Shown here piece after piece: positions 45,357-56,579 of a DNA stretch of 64,000 nt. Numbering within the stretch: position 1 is the first letter of the stretch; each line of letters begins with the position of its first letter. A program made the position numbers and the translations under genes. The stretch spans positions 1 to 64,000 of the forward strand of contig JAUCBJ010005983.1 of NCBI GenBank assembly GCA_032718475.1, in the 5' to 3' direction. This DNA comes from Nemertoderma westbladi (taxonomy: Eukaryota > Xenacoelomorpha > Nemertodermatida > Nemertodermatidae). The notes beneath the pieces are model-generated. The model searched no databases. It was not told the origin of the DNA and was given only the letters and a program-made list of their open reading frames with translations.

Positions 45357-47873
45357 TTAAGAATGCTGTGCCGGCTTGTCAACAAAATTGCACCGCCACA
45401 ACTCCCTATCACCCATGACATTTGCTAGATCATCCGCATCTTTAAGGCCAGTGTCCTTTAAGATGCGTCTCAAGAAAGTCATGGGCTGTCCACCATGCTT
45501 ATTCACTCCATGAGGCTGCCAAAGTACAAGATTATGCACTGGCTGGTCCTCACGGCGAAAGCAATGTCCTGCAAAGCGGAGGCGATTTTGTTCTAGTGTC
45601 AAGCTTGGGGAAACCAATGAGACACCTCCAATGTTATATAGTGTCTGGTTGGAGATGTGTGCATTGTACTTGACACAATGAACCCGGTGTAGCATTCTTG
45701 TGAATGTGCCATCCAGAGATTTGGTGTCCTCAGCAGTTAGAGCCCAGCATGGACTCCCGTAGAGGAGTACTGGAACTACTGCTGCTCTAAATAATCGGAC
45801 CTTAAGTTTCCGATTAATTCTCGGTGACTTCCAAATCCTGGAAAGCCTATTCAAGGCTGCCCATGCCTTTCCCTTACGTATTCGAAGGTCCTCACCTGAC
45901 TTCCGGATCCATGATCCCAGGTAACAGAAGTCGTCCACATGCTCAAGCATACCATCCTTTGAGCTTATGGTCATCCGATCAGAGACTTGCTGAGGACTTT
46001 CAAAGTTAACTGTCAGAATTTTGGTCTTTCTGGAGTTAATAAAAAGACCAACACTAGAAGCAGCATGTTCTAATGAGCTGAGGAGCCGTTGGGCTCCCTC
46101 TAATGATTCTGAGAGTACTCCTAAGTCATCAGCAAAGTCTAGATCAGTTAGGTACTTGGCATGATTTCCTCGACTTCTGGAGCCAGTAGGTGGAGTTATC
46201 ATCACCCCATCATCATTATAATGATCTAAGGACATGCGTAGAACATAGTCAACCACAATAATGAACAAGAATGGTGCAAGTGTGTCTCCTTGGAGGACGC
46301 CCCATAACACTTCAAATGGTTCTGTGTCACCGTCAACAGTAGACACAAATGTTGTCGAACCATCGTATACTGATCTGATTGCTGCAATAATTTCATCAGG
46401 AATCCCATATAATGAAAGTATGCTGAACATACGTGAGCGAGAGACTGAATCAAAGGCCTTGAAGAAGTCAACAAAGATAACAGCCAGATGCCTGTCTTTC
46501 TTTTTTGATAACTCTTCAATTATCCTTCTAAGTGCCAAAATGGGCTCCATGGTCCCACGACCTTTACGGAACCCATTTTGATTTCCACGGAGCAGTCTCT
46601 CAATGGGATCCCTGATGCGATTTAATAGAATCCTATTGTATAGCTTTGCAGCAATTGAGATCAATGAGATTCCCCGAAAAGAACCATAGAGTGTTAGGTT
46701 GCCCTTCTTGGGAACTGGCACCAACTTATTTGTTTTCATTTCTTGTGGGACTCTTGTTGTTCGGTACATGTCTACTATGATGGGATAGATGAGCTTTAAA
46801 CACTCAGGTATTTTAAAGACCTCAGGGGGAACACCATCTACTCCACTGGCACGATTGGTCTTAATGCTCTTTGCAGCAGCCTTCACTTCTGCAAAGGAGA
46901 TATCGCCAATGGTAATGTCTGGGAGTACAGACTCAGACACTTTTACTTCTATAAAGTTATCAGGCAATACCCTGTCATTATTGAGGAGCTTTTCAAAGTG
47001 GGCTTTCCAACCATTGAGGCGATCGGCTGGTGAATCAGCCTTAACCTTGGTGGTTGGTTGGCTTTTCCGCCCAGTAAGCAGATTGATCGATTTCCATGCC
47101 TGGGATGATTGCCTGCTGTCGTCAGCATCATTGATGGCATCAACCTGTTGGTTTATTAGCTCCTGTAGATTAGCAGAGTACTGCCTGTTCAGGGACCTAG
47201 ATGCAGCCTTAACTGCATTCTTGGCCGCTGTAGTCTGTTTGAGTCGGGACTCTTTCTGCGCCTTATGGAGGTCATTTCGGCACTTATGAATTTTGTTGTC
47301 AGTCCAGGGGGCCCTTTTCCTGTTTCGAGGGTATACAGGAACTGTTTCCGCAGCTGCAAACTTAACTGCTTCTGTAAAGGCAGTATAGCCCTCACAGTGA
47401 TCTGCCGCCTCAGAGGCAAGAGCCTCATACCTGTTGCTCAGCTGTAGTGTGAAGCTGGATCTCACACTTGGCTGTTGCAACAGAGAGGACCAGTCATGCC
47501 GCGGCAAGGCAGATTTCGTTGTTCTGCTAGCACGCAGACTAAGTCTTACCTTGGCCACAATAAGGCGGTGATCACTGGAGAAGGGTCGAAGTGTAAATGC
47601 ATTACAGTCTTGTATAGAGCTCCTGTATTTCCTACGAAACAGAATATGGTCTATCTGGGACTTGTGACCACTGGGTCCACTATGAGTCCATAGCTTTCCA
47701 GTTCGCTTCTTGAACTGGGTTCCAGCCGAAAACAATCCATTTCCAGAGATAAAATCCTGAAGATGGACAGAATTTCGGTTAACACTATTGCTATAGACCC
47801 AGGGCGATGTAGGTGATTGATGCAGACTTGCATTAAAGTCTCCCAGGAATGTTAAGAATGCATGCTGATCCAC
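45357..47873 (-). CDS. Endonuclease (partial) - reverse transcriptase, ORF2 of family 1
   Basis: The first in-frame codon shown is GTG; the open frame extends upstream to a TAG near 47917 without an ATG. The endonuclease part keeps only its second half: LTFLGDFNASLHQSP, then LRPFSSDHRLIVAKVRLSLR with the catalytic SDH. The RT part follows: VPVPKKGN..FRGISL, GFRKGRGT, VDFFKAFDSV (motif A), GVLQGD (motif B-type), DFADDLGVL (motif C), YLGSWI and the C-terminal region RFAGHCFRRED. It makes cDNA from the element's RNA at the target site. The missing N-terminal half of the endonuclease suggests a deletion. It is otherwise intact, with no internal stop, and close to copy A, so it is young. Confidence 0.88.
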   Translation of the reverse strand: MDQHAFLTFLGDFNASLHQSPTSPWVYSNSVNRNSVHLQDFISGNGLFSAGTQFKKRTGKLWTHSGPSGHKSQIDHILFRRKYRSSIQDCNAFTLRPFSSDHRLIVAKVRLSLRASRTTKSALPRHDWSSLLQQPSVRSSFTLQLSNRYEALASEAADHCEGYTAFTEAVKFAAAETVPVYPRNRKRAPWTDNKIHKCRNDLHKAQKESRLKQTTAAKNAVKAASRSLNRQYSANLQELINQQVDAINDADDSRQSSQAWKSINLLTGRKSQPTTKVKADSPADRLNGWKAHFEKLLNNDRVLPDNFIEVKVSESVLPDITIGDISFAEVKAAAKSIKTNRASGVDGVPPEVFKIPECLKLIYPIIVDMYRTTRVPQEMKTNKLVPVPKKGNLTLYGSFRGISLISIAAKLYNRILLNRIRDPIERLLRGNQNGFRKGRGTMEPILALRRIIEELSKKKDRHLAVIFVDFFKAFDSVSRSRMFSILSLYGIPDEIIAAIRSVYDGSTTFVSTVDGDTEPFEVLWGVLQGDTLAPFLFIIVVDYVLRMSLDHYNDDGVMITPPTGSRSRGNHAKYLTDLDFADDLGVLSESLEGAQRLLSSLEHAASSVGLFINSRKTKILTVNFESPQQVSDRMTISSKDGMLEHVDDFCYLGSWIRKSGEDLRIRKGKAWAALNRLSRIWKSPRINRKLKVRLFRAAVVPVLLYGSPCWALTAEDTKSLDGTFTRMLHRVHCVKYNAHISNQTLYNIGGVSLVSPSLTLEQNRLRFAGHCFRREDQPVHNLVLWQPHGVNKHGGQPMTFLRRILKDTGLKDADDLANVMGDRELWRCNFVDKPAQHS

Positions 47874-48493
47874 TCCATCAGTAGCTGCTTGTATGTAGAC
47901 TGTGTAGGCATAGGTCTATTGTTGCTGGAATCTACGCGAGGGGCGAACTCTGACTGATGTGAACTAACTCTTATGGAAGAATTGTCATCAGAATGGGAAT
48001 TTAACACAGTATTATTATTACCCTGTATCTGAATTCGTTCACCTAAATGTGCTGGGCACTGAGAATAATTAGGACTTATATTAGAGTGCTGGTCCACAAC
48101 AACTGGAGCTTCATATTGTCCACCATGCATTATATCTATATGATCAGACAGGGAAGCTGGACAAGTAAAGGCTGTGCCACACATGTGGCAGCTGTTGAAC
48201 ACAATGTTAACATGATGAAGCACATGTCGTTCTATCTTTGATTGATCGCCCAGTATCAACTTACAAGGTAAGCACATGTTATTATTTATGTGGTTATTAT
48301 TGTAGTGATGGTATAGCACACCTGGGGTATTGTAGATCCCGCAGTTGCATGCTGGGCAGTGCTTCTGCCATGGACATGATGGGGATGATAATGCATTTGA
48401 TTTCGCATCAAACTGCAGAGACGTCGGGTTAGACCTAATTGAATTGGGTAAACTTCTGAATGAATTGTCTGCTAAAGATCCCGAATTAATCAT
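47852..48493 (-). CDS. Zinc-finger ORF upstream of the RT frame (213 aa)
   Basis: It starts MINSGSLADNSFRSLPNSIR. Three C2H2-type fingers are visible: CPAC..HHYNNNH, CLPC..HVLHH and CHMC..HIDIMH. It overlaps ORF2 by 22 bases in another frame. It may be the ORF1 or N-terminal nucleic-acid-binding module of the element. Alternatively, it is ORF1 fused by a deletion that removed the start of the endonuclease. A further open frame upstream (48486-48827) has no domain. Confidence 0.55.
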   Translation of the reverse strand: MINSGSLADNSFRSLPNSIRSNPTSLQFDAKSNALSSPSCPWQKHCPACNCGIYNTPGVLYHHYNNNHINNNMCLPCKLILGDQSKIERHVLHHVNIVFNSCHMCGTAFTCPASLSDHIDIMHGGQYEAPVVVDQHSNISPNYSQCPAHLGERIQIQGNNNTVLNSHSDDNSSIRVSSHQSEFAPRVDSSNNRPMPTQSTYKQLLMEWISMHS

Positions 48494-48799
48494 AATTGAA
48501 AATAATATTTTTTACTAATATAATACTAATAAAGAATTGCGAGCAGTTGGAAGTCATCGCTTCTGACGCAAATCCCACACTACAGACTATGGGAATTAAT
48601 GTCTTGTCACAATCTGAGGTAATGACAGAATGACCTGAATCCGTAACAGTAGTATAATTTTGTATCATCAGTAAATACCTACCCTGGACAGCTGGACTGC
48701 CTGTATATCGAATTTCAGATAAATTTATTGAAAATTGAGGAAGTGACAGGGTAATATCACATTTGAGGCACAGTGGTATGGTAACAACATTTTTTTGGT

Positions 48800-48925
48800 C
48801 GATTCCCCTATGCCCATGGCGAATCAACCACTTATACTTTTTTTCAAACTTTGATGATTCCTCTATGCCCGTGGAGAACCACTTATACTATTTTCAAAAG
48901 TTTATTGATTCAGCTATGTCCATGG
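48800..48925 (-). repeat. Three ~50-bp tandem repeats upstream of copy D
   Basis: Units GATTCCCCTATGCCCATGGC, GATTCCTCTATGCCCGTGGA and GATTCAGCTATGTCCATGG recur with ACCACTTATACT..TTTTCAAA. They could be 5'-UTR/promoter monomers of the retrotransposon. Confidence 0.7.
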
Positions 48926-48983
48926 TAATAGTAGTAATAATAACAATACTTGATTAGCATACATTGCACTGTAATATTGCATA

Positions 48984-49320
48984 TAATTACCTAATTAACT
49001 AAAACTGCTAATTAACTATTAATAAATGCCACCCACAAACTGCAAATTGATTTATTATTGTACAAATTGCCACAATTCCTAAAAATATCCACTGTAATAC
49101 AGTAATATAATCATTGCCTAATAATAATTTGACTTAAAAAAACGTACTAAAAATGATCTATTAATTTTATTACCGTTCATAATTAACTAAAAAAAACTAT
49201 TATTAAAAATTTATTAATTATTAATTACATGAATAATACTTAGTATAAAACGCCACAACAAATGACCGTACTGTAAAGTAATTCACAACATAATTATATT
49301 GTAAAGTTATATTATTTAGA
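48984..49320 (+). repeat. Right member of the ~300-bp direct repeat flanking copy D
   Basis: Same orientation as 44931-45235. It shares ACCTAATTAACTAAAACTGC, GCCACAATTCCTAAAAATAT and GTAAAGTAATTCACAACATA. Confidence 0.85.
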
Positions 49321-50187
49321 TAATACGAAATCAACTAAAAATTATAATTAACACATGCAACAAGTATGGGCCACAATTCCAACTAAACCTATGGGAATAT
49401 TGCAATTTTACTTTCTCGTTCGCGTCATCCCGCTTCTTTGCCATCGAGTAACGACAACAAGTTGGGGGTGTTTCCGGACCGAGACCGTGTCTTATCCACC
49501 ACTGAAAGACGGCTGCAGATGACAGGATGACATGACATCTGCCAAATCTCTGCTAATCGTAAATCGTTCCAGGCACTTAAACTGGCATTCTTCCTCTCCT
49601 CCCCCAGTGCCGCCGGTACAATTGAACATCGCCTTTTAAAATATTATTGCAAGTGCAGTAGGTACCGGTAGTGCTGCTGCTGTAGTGCGGTTGTCTGGTA
49701 CTGGCGGCAGGCTATACTGACAGTGGTCAAAATAAGTTAGGTATTTTTATAGAAAATACCGTTTTTTTCACGTGCTGCGCGAAGGGCACATAGTCCTCTG
49801 CAGCCGTAAAATTTACACCACATTAAATACACGACCTGGGATGTCCAATGTCTGTGTGTAGATTTTCCGGCAAATTGAAGGAATATTGAGGAAATGGTGC
49901 ACATTTGAAAACAGGCAAAAATTGACTTTTCGAGAAAAAAGCCATAAACTCATTATTTTCATTCGTGCTGCTCGAAGCGGAAAATCACCCTCATTTAAAA
50001 TTTTTTCTTTGAAGTCACACATAGCACATAGGTCAGAGAGTGTATGTGTGAAATTTGAGACAAATCGGTCCAAAAATGGCCACTGGGGAAAGGTGTTTGC
50101 CACTGTAGGTACCTCAAATGTGATAGAACCAATACAGCAATAGCATTACACATTAACACATTAGGCCGGGTGACAGACAGACAGACG
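49321..50187. other. Intergenic; no gene recognised
   Basis: A GC-richer patch at about 49430-49640 has a 45-codon open frame, but no splice sites that I trust. The frames at 49813-50103 (minus) and 49886-50143 (plus) overlap each other and have no domain. Confidence 0.4.
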
Positions 50188-50675
50188 GAACGTAATCAGG
50201 ATCTAATGCAACATAGTTTTTACGAATCGAACGTAACCTCAATTATGTTACATTGGATCCTATAACTATGTTACATTCGATCTACAAATTATTAAGCTCG
50301 AATGTAACATACATTTATTTCAGTTGTGTTTTGATTTCAGGAGTTAACCGATGAAATGCTTCCTTTATACAGTTATATACAGGAAGAAACAGTTTGGTGT
50401 TGGTGAGTTCAAAACAAAGACCCAAGACCCAATTAAGTAACCTGCATAATCTTGTAACATGTGTTCACTTTCGTTTATTGTTTTAGTTCCCCCAACACGC
50501 CTCTGTAACCTGCTCCTTTAAATCTGTAAATGGCAATGTTACACTGTTACATTCGAGCTTGGCAGCTTGGTAATTTATAGATCGAATGTAACATAGTTAT
50601 AGGATCCAATGTAACATAATTGCGGTTACGTTCGATACGTAATAACTATGTTACATTCGATCCTGATTACGTTCG
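50188..50675. mobile_element. 488-bp fold-back element
   Basis: About 130-bp arms are inverted: GAACGTAATCAGGAT at 50188 against ATCCTGATTACGTTC ending at 50675. Internal blocks include ATGTTACATTGGATCCTATA. The loop contains an inverted copy of the dispersed repeat (CTCTGTAACCTGCTCC, 50480-50525). No clean target duplication was seen. Confidence 0.8.
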
Positions 50676-51218
50676 GTCATGTATCCCATTCTGCCATTAG
50701 GCCTGCCTATAGGCCAGGCCCTATTGCAATATTGGCTATTGAAAATATTTTTTTCAAGTTGGTCAATATACTGATATATAGTCCCAGACTTGTTAACCAG
50801 TCAGCTTAATTGTTCACGTGCTGCTCGAAGCCCCAGAATAGATAAAACAACGGATGAGTGAATTAAACCGATAATAAATAATTTATTCTGATTCAATGAA
50901 TTACATTAGTCTTACTCTATTCATGTATTCAAAGTTAAAACAGATTTGAATTTACCGCCAAAATATAGGTGGCAGATCTGATCTGCCACCCTTTCTGCCT
51001 TTGGCCTTTGCAGTATAAATTACATGTCTTTCAATCATTTGAATTTCCCGCGCTATGGACAGATGGAGCAGGGTGGCACATGGAATCCAAACAAATCCAG
51101 TGCTTCCAATTATAAAAAAAAACTTACTTACTGCACAGCATGCTACTACAAACAATAAACCTGAATGAATACCGTACACAGCACAGCCTTACAGCACAGC
51201 CTAGTAGTGGAAATTGTA

Positions 51219-52005
51219 ACATGAGAGTAAAAACCCAAGCGATCATTTTGTGAACATCCAATGATATTGCCTGTTTTATAAATGCTTTAAGTTGTTATGG
51301 GATGTTCTGTTTGATTGGTTGTTATGTGATTTACTTGCTAATCTTGGTCAGTATTAAATACATTAAATCAACAAGCACTGATCAATGTGTACAGATATAC
51401 AGTAGGAGTCAATATGTTTCACAGGGGGCATGATGATTTTCGAAAACATATCTTGGTAAATTAAAAGCACATCCCGGCGAATTAGCAATGATAATTATTA
51501 AGTGAGGGAAAGTATTATTTATATTATATCTGTATTACATATTATTTACCTACATTAAATGTCCAGTTACTGCTCATCTGCTGTGTATTGTACGATATGA
51601 CAGTATTTTACAAAGATTAAAGCTGTAAAGAGGCCTGGCCTCTACAGCTCTATCCTAGAACCTAGAGGAAGAGTCCATCAATTGTATTATAATCTTAAGT
51701 ACATTCCTGCATTCTTTCATTATTACGTCAGTCACTGCAAACAATCACTCATAGCGTCATTGGTAAGTGTGTTAGAGTCTGAGAGTACATGTAGAGCTAC
51801 CGGCATACTGCTAATATTTAAATGTAAACTACTAAGTTACATTGATCGCTTGTTGATTTAGTGCATTTAATACTGGCCAAGATTAGCAAGTAAATCACAC
51901 AACAACCAATCAAACAGAACATCCCATAACAACTTAAAGCATTTATAAAACAGGCAATATCATTGGATGTTCACAAAATGATCGCTTGGGTTTTTACTCT
52001 CATGT
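51219..52005. mobile_element. 787-bp Mutator-like MITE with 9-bp target duplication
   Basis: TIRs of about 170-180 bp begin ACATGAGAGTAAAAACCC and end with its complement. GAAATTGTA is repeated at 51210-51218 and 52006-52014. Long TIRs plus a 9-bp duplication are typical of Mutator/MULE elements; no transposase is encoded. Confidence 0.88.
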
Positions 52006-52014
52006 GAAATTGTA

Positions 52015-53554
52015 GGCCTAACAGTTCTGATTTGTACGTTTATTTATTAGACCCACTTAGGCCCAGGGTTGGCAACCAATGGTTTTTCTCACCATTGGTT
52101 TTTTATGGTTTTTTGGTTAAACCAACTTTTAAAACAAGGCGAAAAAATTGGTTTTTATGGTTTTTTATGGTTTTTCATAAAATTTTACAATTAACGCTGT
52201 AAATAATACAAACTGACAAAGCAGACTGGTAGTCGCGTTTCTTTTTCATTTTGCACTGTTAGAATGAAAAAATGTCGAACACTTTGAGTTTTGCTCGCGT
52301 TTCGTTTTGCTCGCGTTTCTTTTTAAGTTTGCACTGTTACATGTAGAATGAAAAAATTTCATTCATTTTGAGTTTTGCTCTCGTTTCTTTTTCATAAATA
52401 AATAATTAGTTAGGGCCTACAGACAGATTAGAATTAGTCAATAAAAAGTCAGAAAGTGCATGAGATATCTCAAGTATCACTTATTTACCATTTATTTGCG
52501 GTAATGACAACTCTCTACCTTAATTCGTTATTTATAATTTTTTATTTTAAAATCAATATGCCTACTGCAATAGCCAAAAAGTTCGTATGCATAAATTTTC
52601 AACAAATAAAAAAAATAAAAAATAGCTCAGCTTACCCCTACTGCCTACAGCCCTAGCTCAGTAGCTCACTTCACCCCAGCTTACCCTAGGCTGCTAGGTC
52701 AGTTCAGCAGTTCAGTTGGTTGAACAATGTTTGTTAAAATTTTAGGGGCGTTCTGATAAAAAAAAAAGTTGACAGGGCAGCAGGGGAGATGAGTTTATCA
52801 CCAGATCACCCCCAGCTGCCCAGTCAGCCAGTACCTTGGTTACCGCTACCGGTACGGCCAGACGGCTATACGGATTCAGTATAGACAGATAGAGCGCAAT
52901 CTGACAATGAATGGTAAATTAGGCCTATAGTTTAGTTTAATAATAATAATAATAATACAGTAATAATAATGGCTTATTAACGTGCCCCCTTCTAACATTA
53001 GTCATGCAGAGGGCACCGTAATCAAATGTATAACTAAAATGTATAATTACAGTGAATTAGGCCTACAGGCCTAGGTCTAGGCCTAGACAATTTTTATTTA
53101 AATAGATTTCGGAATTACCTTACAATAGATCATTTTTCATATAAATTTAAGAAAATTCAGTCAGTCTGCAGTCAGTACTCAGTAGGCCTATCAGCCTATC
53201 TACTGATCTATCAGGCAGGATCAACCTATGGCGATACTGTAGTACATAGTATATGGCTTATGTGGGGGAGGGGGTACCGGACTGGACGCTGGAATCCGTA
53301 CAAAAAGTGCGCTGGATGGATAGTGCTCCAGACTGCCAGACATTATGAAAATCGCACCGCGACTAGCTGACTTAATGACTAGACATATGGAATGGATACG
53401 GCAGTCTGCAGGTCTGCTGGTCTGACAGTACAGCAGTACGGCTGTACGTACGGTATCACTATTGACTATCTATCAGATCTGGGCTGACAGGCTGGGCAGG
53501 TATGGTGAGGAAGGCCTGACTGCCTGAAGGCGCACAACCGTCAGACCGTTTGAT
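52015..53554. other. Intergenic; no gene seen
   Basis: It includes the GGTTTTT low-complexity stretch (52080-52190), two ~70-bp copies around TTTTGCTCGCGTTTC (52270-52400), and AGGCCTA / TACCGGTA words. Confidence 0.45.
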
Positions 53555-53558
53555 TTAA

Positions 53559-55377
53559 CCCTATCCATACCGGGGTACTTTAGACGCTCAAACTACCGGG
53601 GGGGGGAGGGGGGGGACTTTAGGGGACGTAAAGTTTGGAAGCATTTAACTTTGTGTGGTGTTACTTTGTATGATATTACTTTAAAGTAAAAAGTTTTAGA
53701 TACAAAATTTATTCCTCTTTTCAAATATGCAACACACTAATGCTCAAATATAATATTTATATACTATAATTATGTTTAAATTGAACAACAACATTGAAGA
53801 TTGTATAATCATTTTAAATTTCCCTCCTACAATAGTTAAGCCAATAATATGGCAGTGATTTTTTATGTCCTTTTATTTGACTTTTTTGTCCTCCTTTTTT
53901 TACGAATTGTGCATGACTTTTATTGTCCTTTTAATGACTTTTATTGTCCTTTTAATGACTTTTTATGTATGTATTTCTTCAAACTGTCAGACTGCTGATT
54001 TCTGGACTGTCAGACAGTTGATTTCAACATGCCTATGCCAAAACATTCAAAATTTGTTAATTTCTGGTCTGTTGGACAGTTGGTTTCACTATGCCTGTGC
54101 CAAAACATTCCATGATTCCATGATTTATAGACTATGAGATAGAATTCCATATGCGCCTGTGGTAAAAGACTCTAAATTTAATAGTTTGTGGTTGTTGTAG
54201 ATAATCGATTACCACATGACGTATCAAAACACTCATTTTATAGCCAAAAACAATTACCAATTGATGGAAAGGAGCAGGTTAAGGCCGGATTTTCTAACCA
54301 AAACAATAAACAGTCACTTTACCAAATCAGGGAAAGGAGCAGGTTACAGGAGGCGCGATTTTCTAACCAAAACAATAAACGATCATTTAACTAATTGAGG
54401 GAAAGGAGCAGGTTACAGAGACGGGATTTTCTAACCAAAACAATAAACGATAACATTACCAATTGAGAGAAAGGAGCAGGTTACAGATGCGGGATTTTCT
54501 AACCAAAACAATAAACAGTCACTTTACCAAATCAGGGAAAGGAGCAGGTTACAGAGACGGGATTTTCTAACCAAAACAATAAACGATAACATCACCAATT
54601 GAGAGAAAGGAGCAGGTTACAGAGGCGGGATTTCCTAACCAAAACAATAAACGATCACTTAATTAATTGAGGGAAAGGGGCAGGTTACAGAGGCGGGATT
54701 TTCTAACCAAAACAATAAACAGTCACTTTACAAAATGAAGGAAAGGAGCAGGTTACAGAGGCGGGCCTTTCTAACCAAAACAATAAACGGTCACTTTACC
54801 AAATCAGGCAAAGGAGCAGGTTACAGATGAGGCGGGATTTTCTAACCAAAACAACCGGTCAGCCGGTAGGCCTACCAGTACCGTATTTAAATGGTAGGCT
54901 ACACAGTAGGCCTACAGCAGTACCGGTACCGGTACTAAAATACAGAAATGTCTGCTTTATACCTACATCTGTACATACAATACAGCAAAATAGTGCTATA
55001 TATACTAATACCGGTACTGATAGCCTGAGAGAACAGCAGTAGAGAAACCGGTAGCATGGAACCTAACATTAGATTTTTGGAGGACATAAAATATAAATTA
55101 AAAGGACAAAAAAAGGATTTAAACGGACAATAAAAATTATTGCGAATAATATGACAGTTTCAGAGACAGGTCGACAGGTCAGTTTACGTGTCATTTTCAT
55201 GGTCAGATCAGAAATAATAATATGAAAATTAATTTTTGTTTTTAAGATAAAGAATAATAAATTTTAGGAAAAGTAACGGAATTTCACATGCAATAAATGT
55301 GGTTTGGGTTTGAACCAAGCAATCAAATAAAGTGCGTCTCCAAAAAGTCCCCCCCCCCCCCCCCGGTATGGATAGGG
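53559..55377. mobile_element. 1.8-kb TTAA-flanked MITE (piggyBac-like ends) carrying a tandem array
   Basis: TTAA at 53555-53558 and 55378-55381 flanks perfect terminal inverted repeats CCCTATCCATACCGGGG, followed on both sides by a G run and GACTTT. TTAA duplication with CCC-starting TIRs fits piggyBac (Kolobok also uses TTAA). No transposase frame is present. The interior holds ~80-bp repeats at about 53985-54130 and the ~75-bp array at 54255-54860. Confidence 0.85.
54255..54860 (+). repeat. ~62-75-bp array inside the TTAA element
   Basis: About eight to nine units of GGAAAGGAGCAGGTTACAGA, GGCGGGATTTTCTAACCAAA, ACAATAAACGATCAC plus a variable tail (ACCAAATCAG or ACCAATTGAG). The same unit is scattered singly at 12735, 30295, 50480 and 57850. 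Confidence 0.95.
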
Positions 55378-55699
55378 TTAATACAGTACTGCAGTAATAA
55401 TACTACTGCCTGACTGCTGTACTGTCTGAATGTCAGACCGTGCTACTGCAGTGCAGTACTGTACATACATTCTGTACCAGCATACTAATAGGTTGGAATT
55501 TGAATCGAAAGTAAATGTGGTAATGAGTACTGGCTGACTGGAGTATAAACAAACACCGACAGAAGAAACAAATTTACACCAAATTTAAGATGCGACATGA
55601 GATTACTACCGGTAGGTAGTTCAAGTTATACTGAAATATATGTGAAATATGATGTCGGGGATAGACGCAACAGACAATGTCTCGTTTCCATGGAGGTCC

Positions 55700-56135
55700 C
55701 TTGGAAATACAGTAGTTTAAAATTAAATGAAAGAACATGCATTAAAATAATATCACGCGGATTATATAATATTTTACTTAAAATTCCTACAGTATAAAGA
55801 TTTAATAAAATGAGTTAAATAAAAGGACATATATTAAAATATTACGCGGATTATAAAATATTTTACTTAAAATTCCTACAGTTAAGATTCGTACAGTAGT
55901 ATAATGATTTAATAAAATGAGTCAAATAAAAGGACATACATTAAAATATCACGCGGATTATAAAATATTTTACTCAAAATTCATACAGTATTAAGATTTA
56001 ATAAAATGAGTTAAATAAAAGGACATAAATTAAAATATCACGCGGATTATAAAATATTTTACTCAAAATTCATACAGTATAAAGATTTAATAAAATGGGT
56101 TAAATAAAGGGACATACATTAAAAGTATAAAGATT
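55700..56135. repeat. ~90-110-bp tandem repeats
   Basis: About four copies of AATATCACGCGGATTATAAA, ATATTTTACTTAAAATTCCT and GATTTAATAAAATGAGTTAA. They are diverged by short indels. Confidence 0.88.
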
Positions 56136-56579
56136 TAATAAAAAGAGTTGGTATAAAATAATCATATAATATAATATCGATATTTTTTGGCGACACACGT
56201 TATTTTGGATGTTTAAAATGCATTAAAATAATTACACGGTTTGAAGCAATAAAACATGACGGACAATATGATGGACAGTATAGGTGGACAAATTTGTATG
56301 TAAATAAAAGGCCACTTAAGTTTTATGTACATGTGTATTGTGTATAGTCTTTATGTAAAAGAAAATAAAAATAAATAGAGGGCACTTAAGATATGAAAAA
56401 AAAGTAAAGATGTAATTTAAATTAGAATAAAATATAGAGTTAGTTAACGATTAGCACGTGAAAATAAGAAAAAAAGGAGGAATCGACAGTTTTTATTGGA
56501 TATTATTAATGGTGTTGAAAAAGACTACAGTATTTAGATTTACTAAAGTACAGCATTTGGCCCGATTCCTTGTTAACTA

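Larger units (their letters stand above)
45316..48500 (-). mobile_element. Family 1 non-LTR retrotransposon, copy D (longest copy)
   Basis: Minus strand, 3' tail (TAG)n at 45316. It contains the 838-codon endonuclease/RT frame and, upstream, a zinc-finger frame overlapping it. The 5' end is not sharply defined and may reach about 48960, where three ~50-bp tandem repeats (GATTCCTCTATGCCCGTGGA type, 48800-48925) could be 5' promoter monomers. The whole is flanked by ~300-bp direct repeats at 44931-45235 and 48984-49320. Confidence 0.88.

Noticed and set aside
49430-49560. Possible exon reading NKLGVFPDRDRVLSTTERRL
   Set aside because: GC-richer and open for about 45 codons, but without convincing splice sites or a partner exon.
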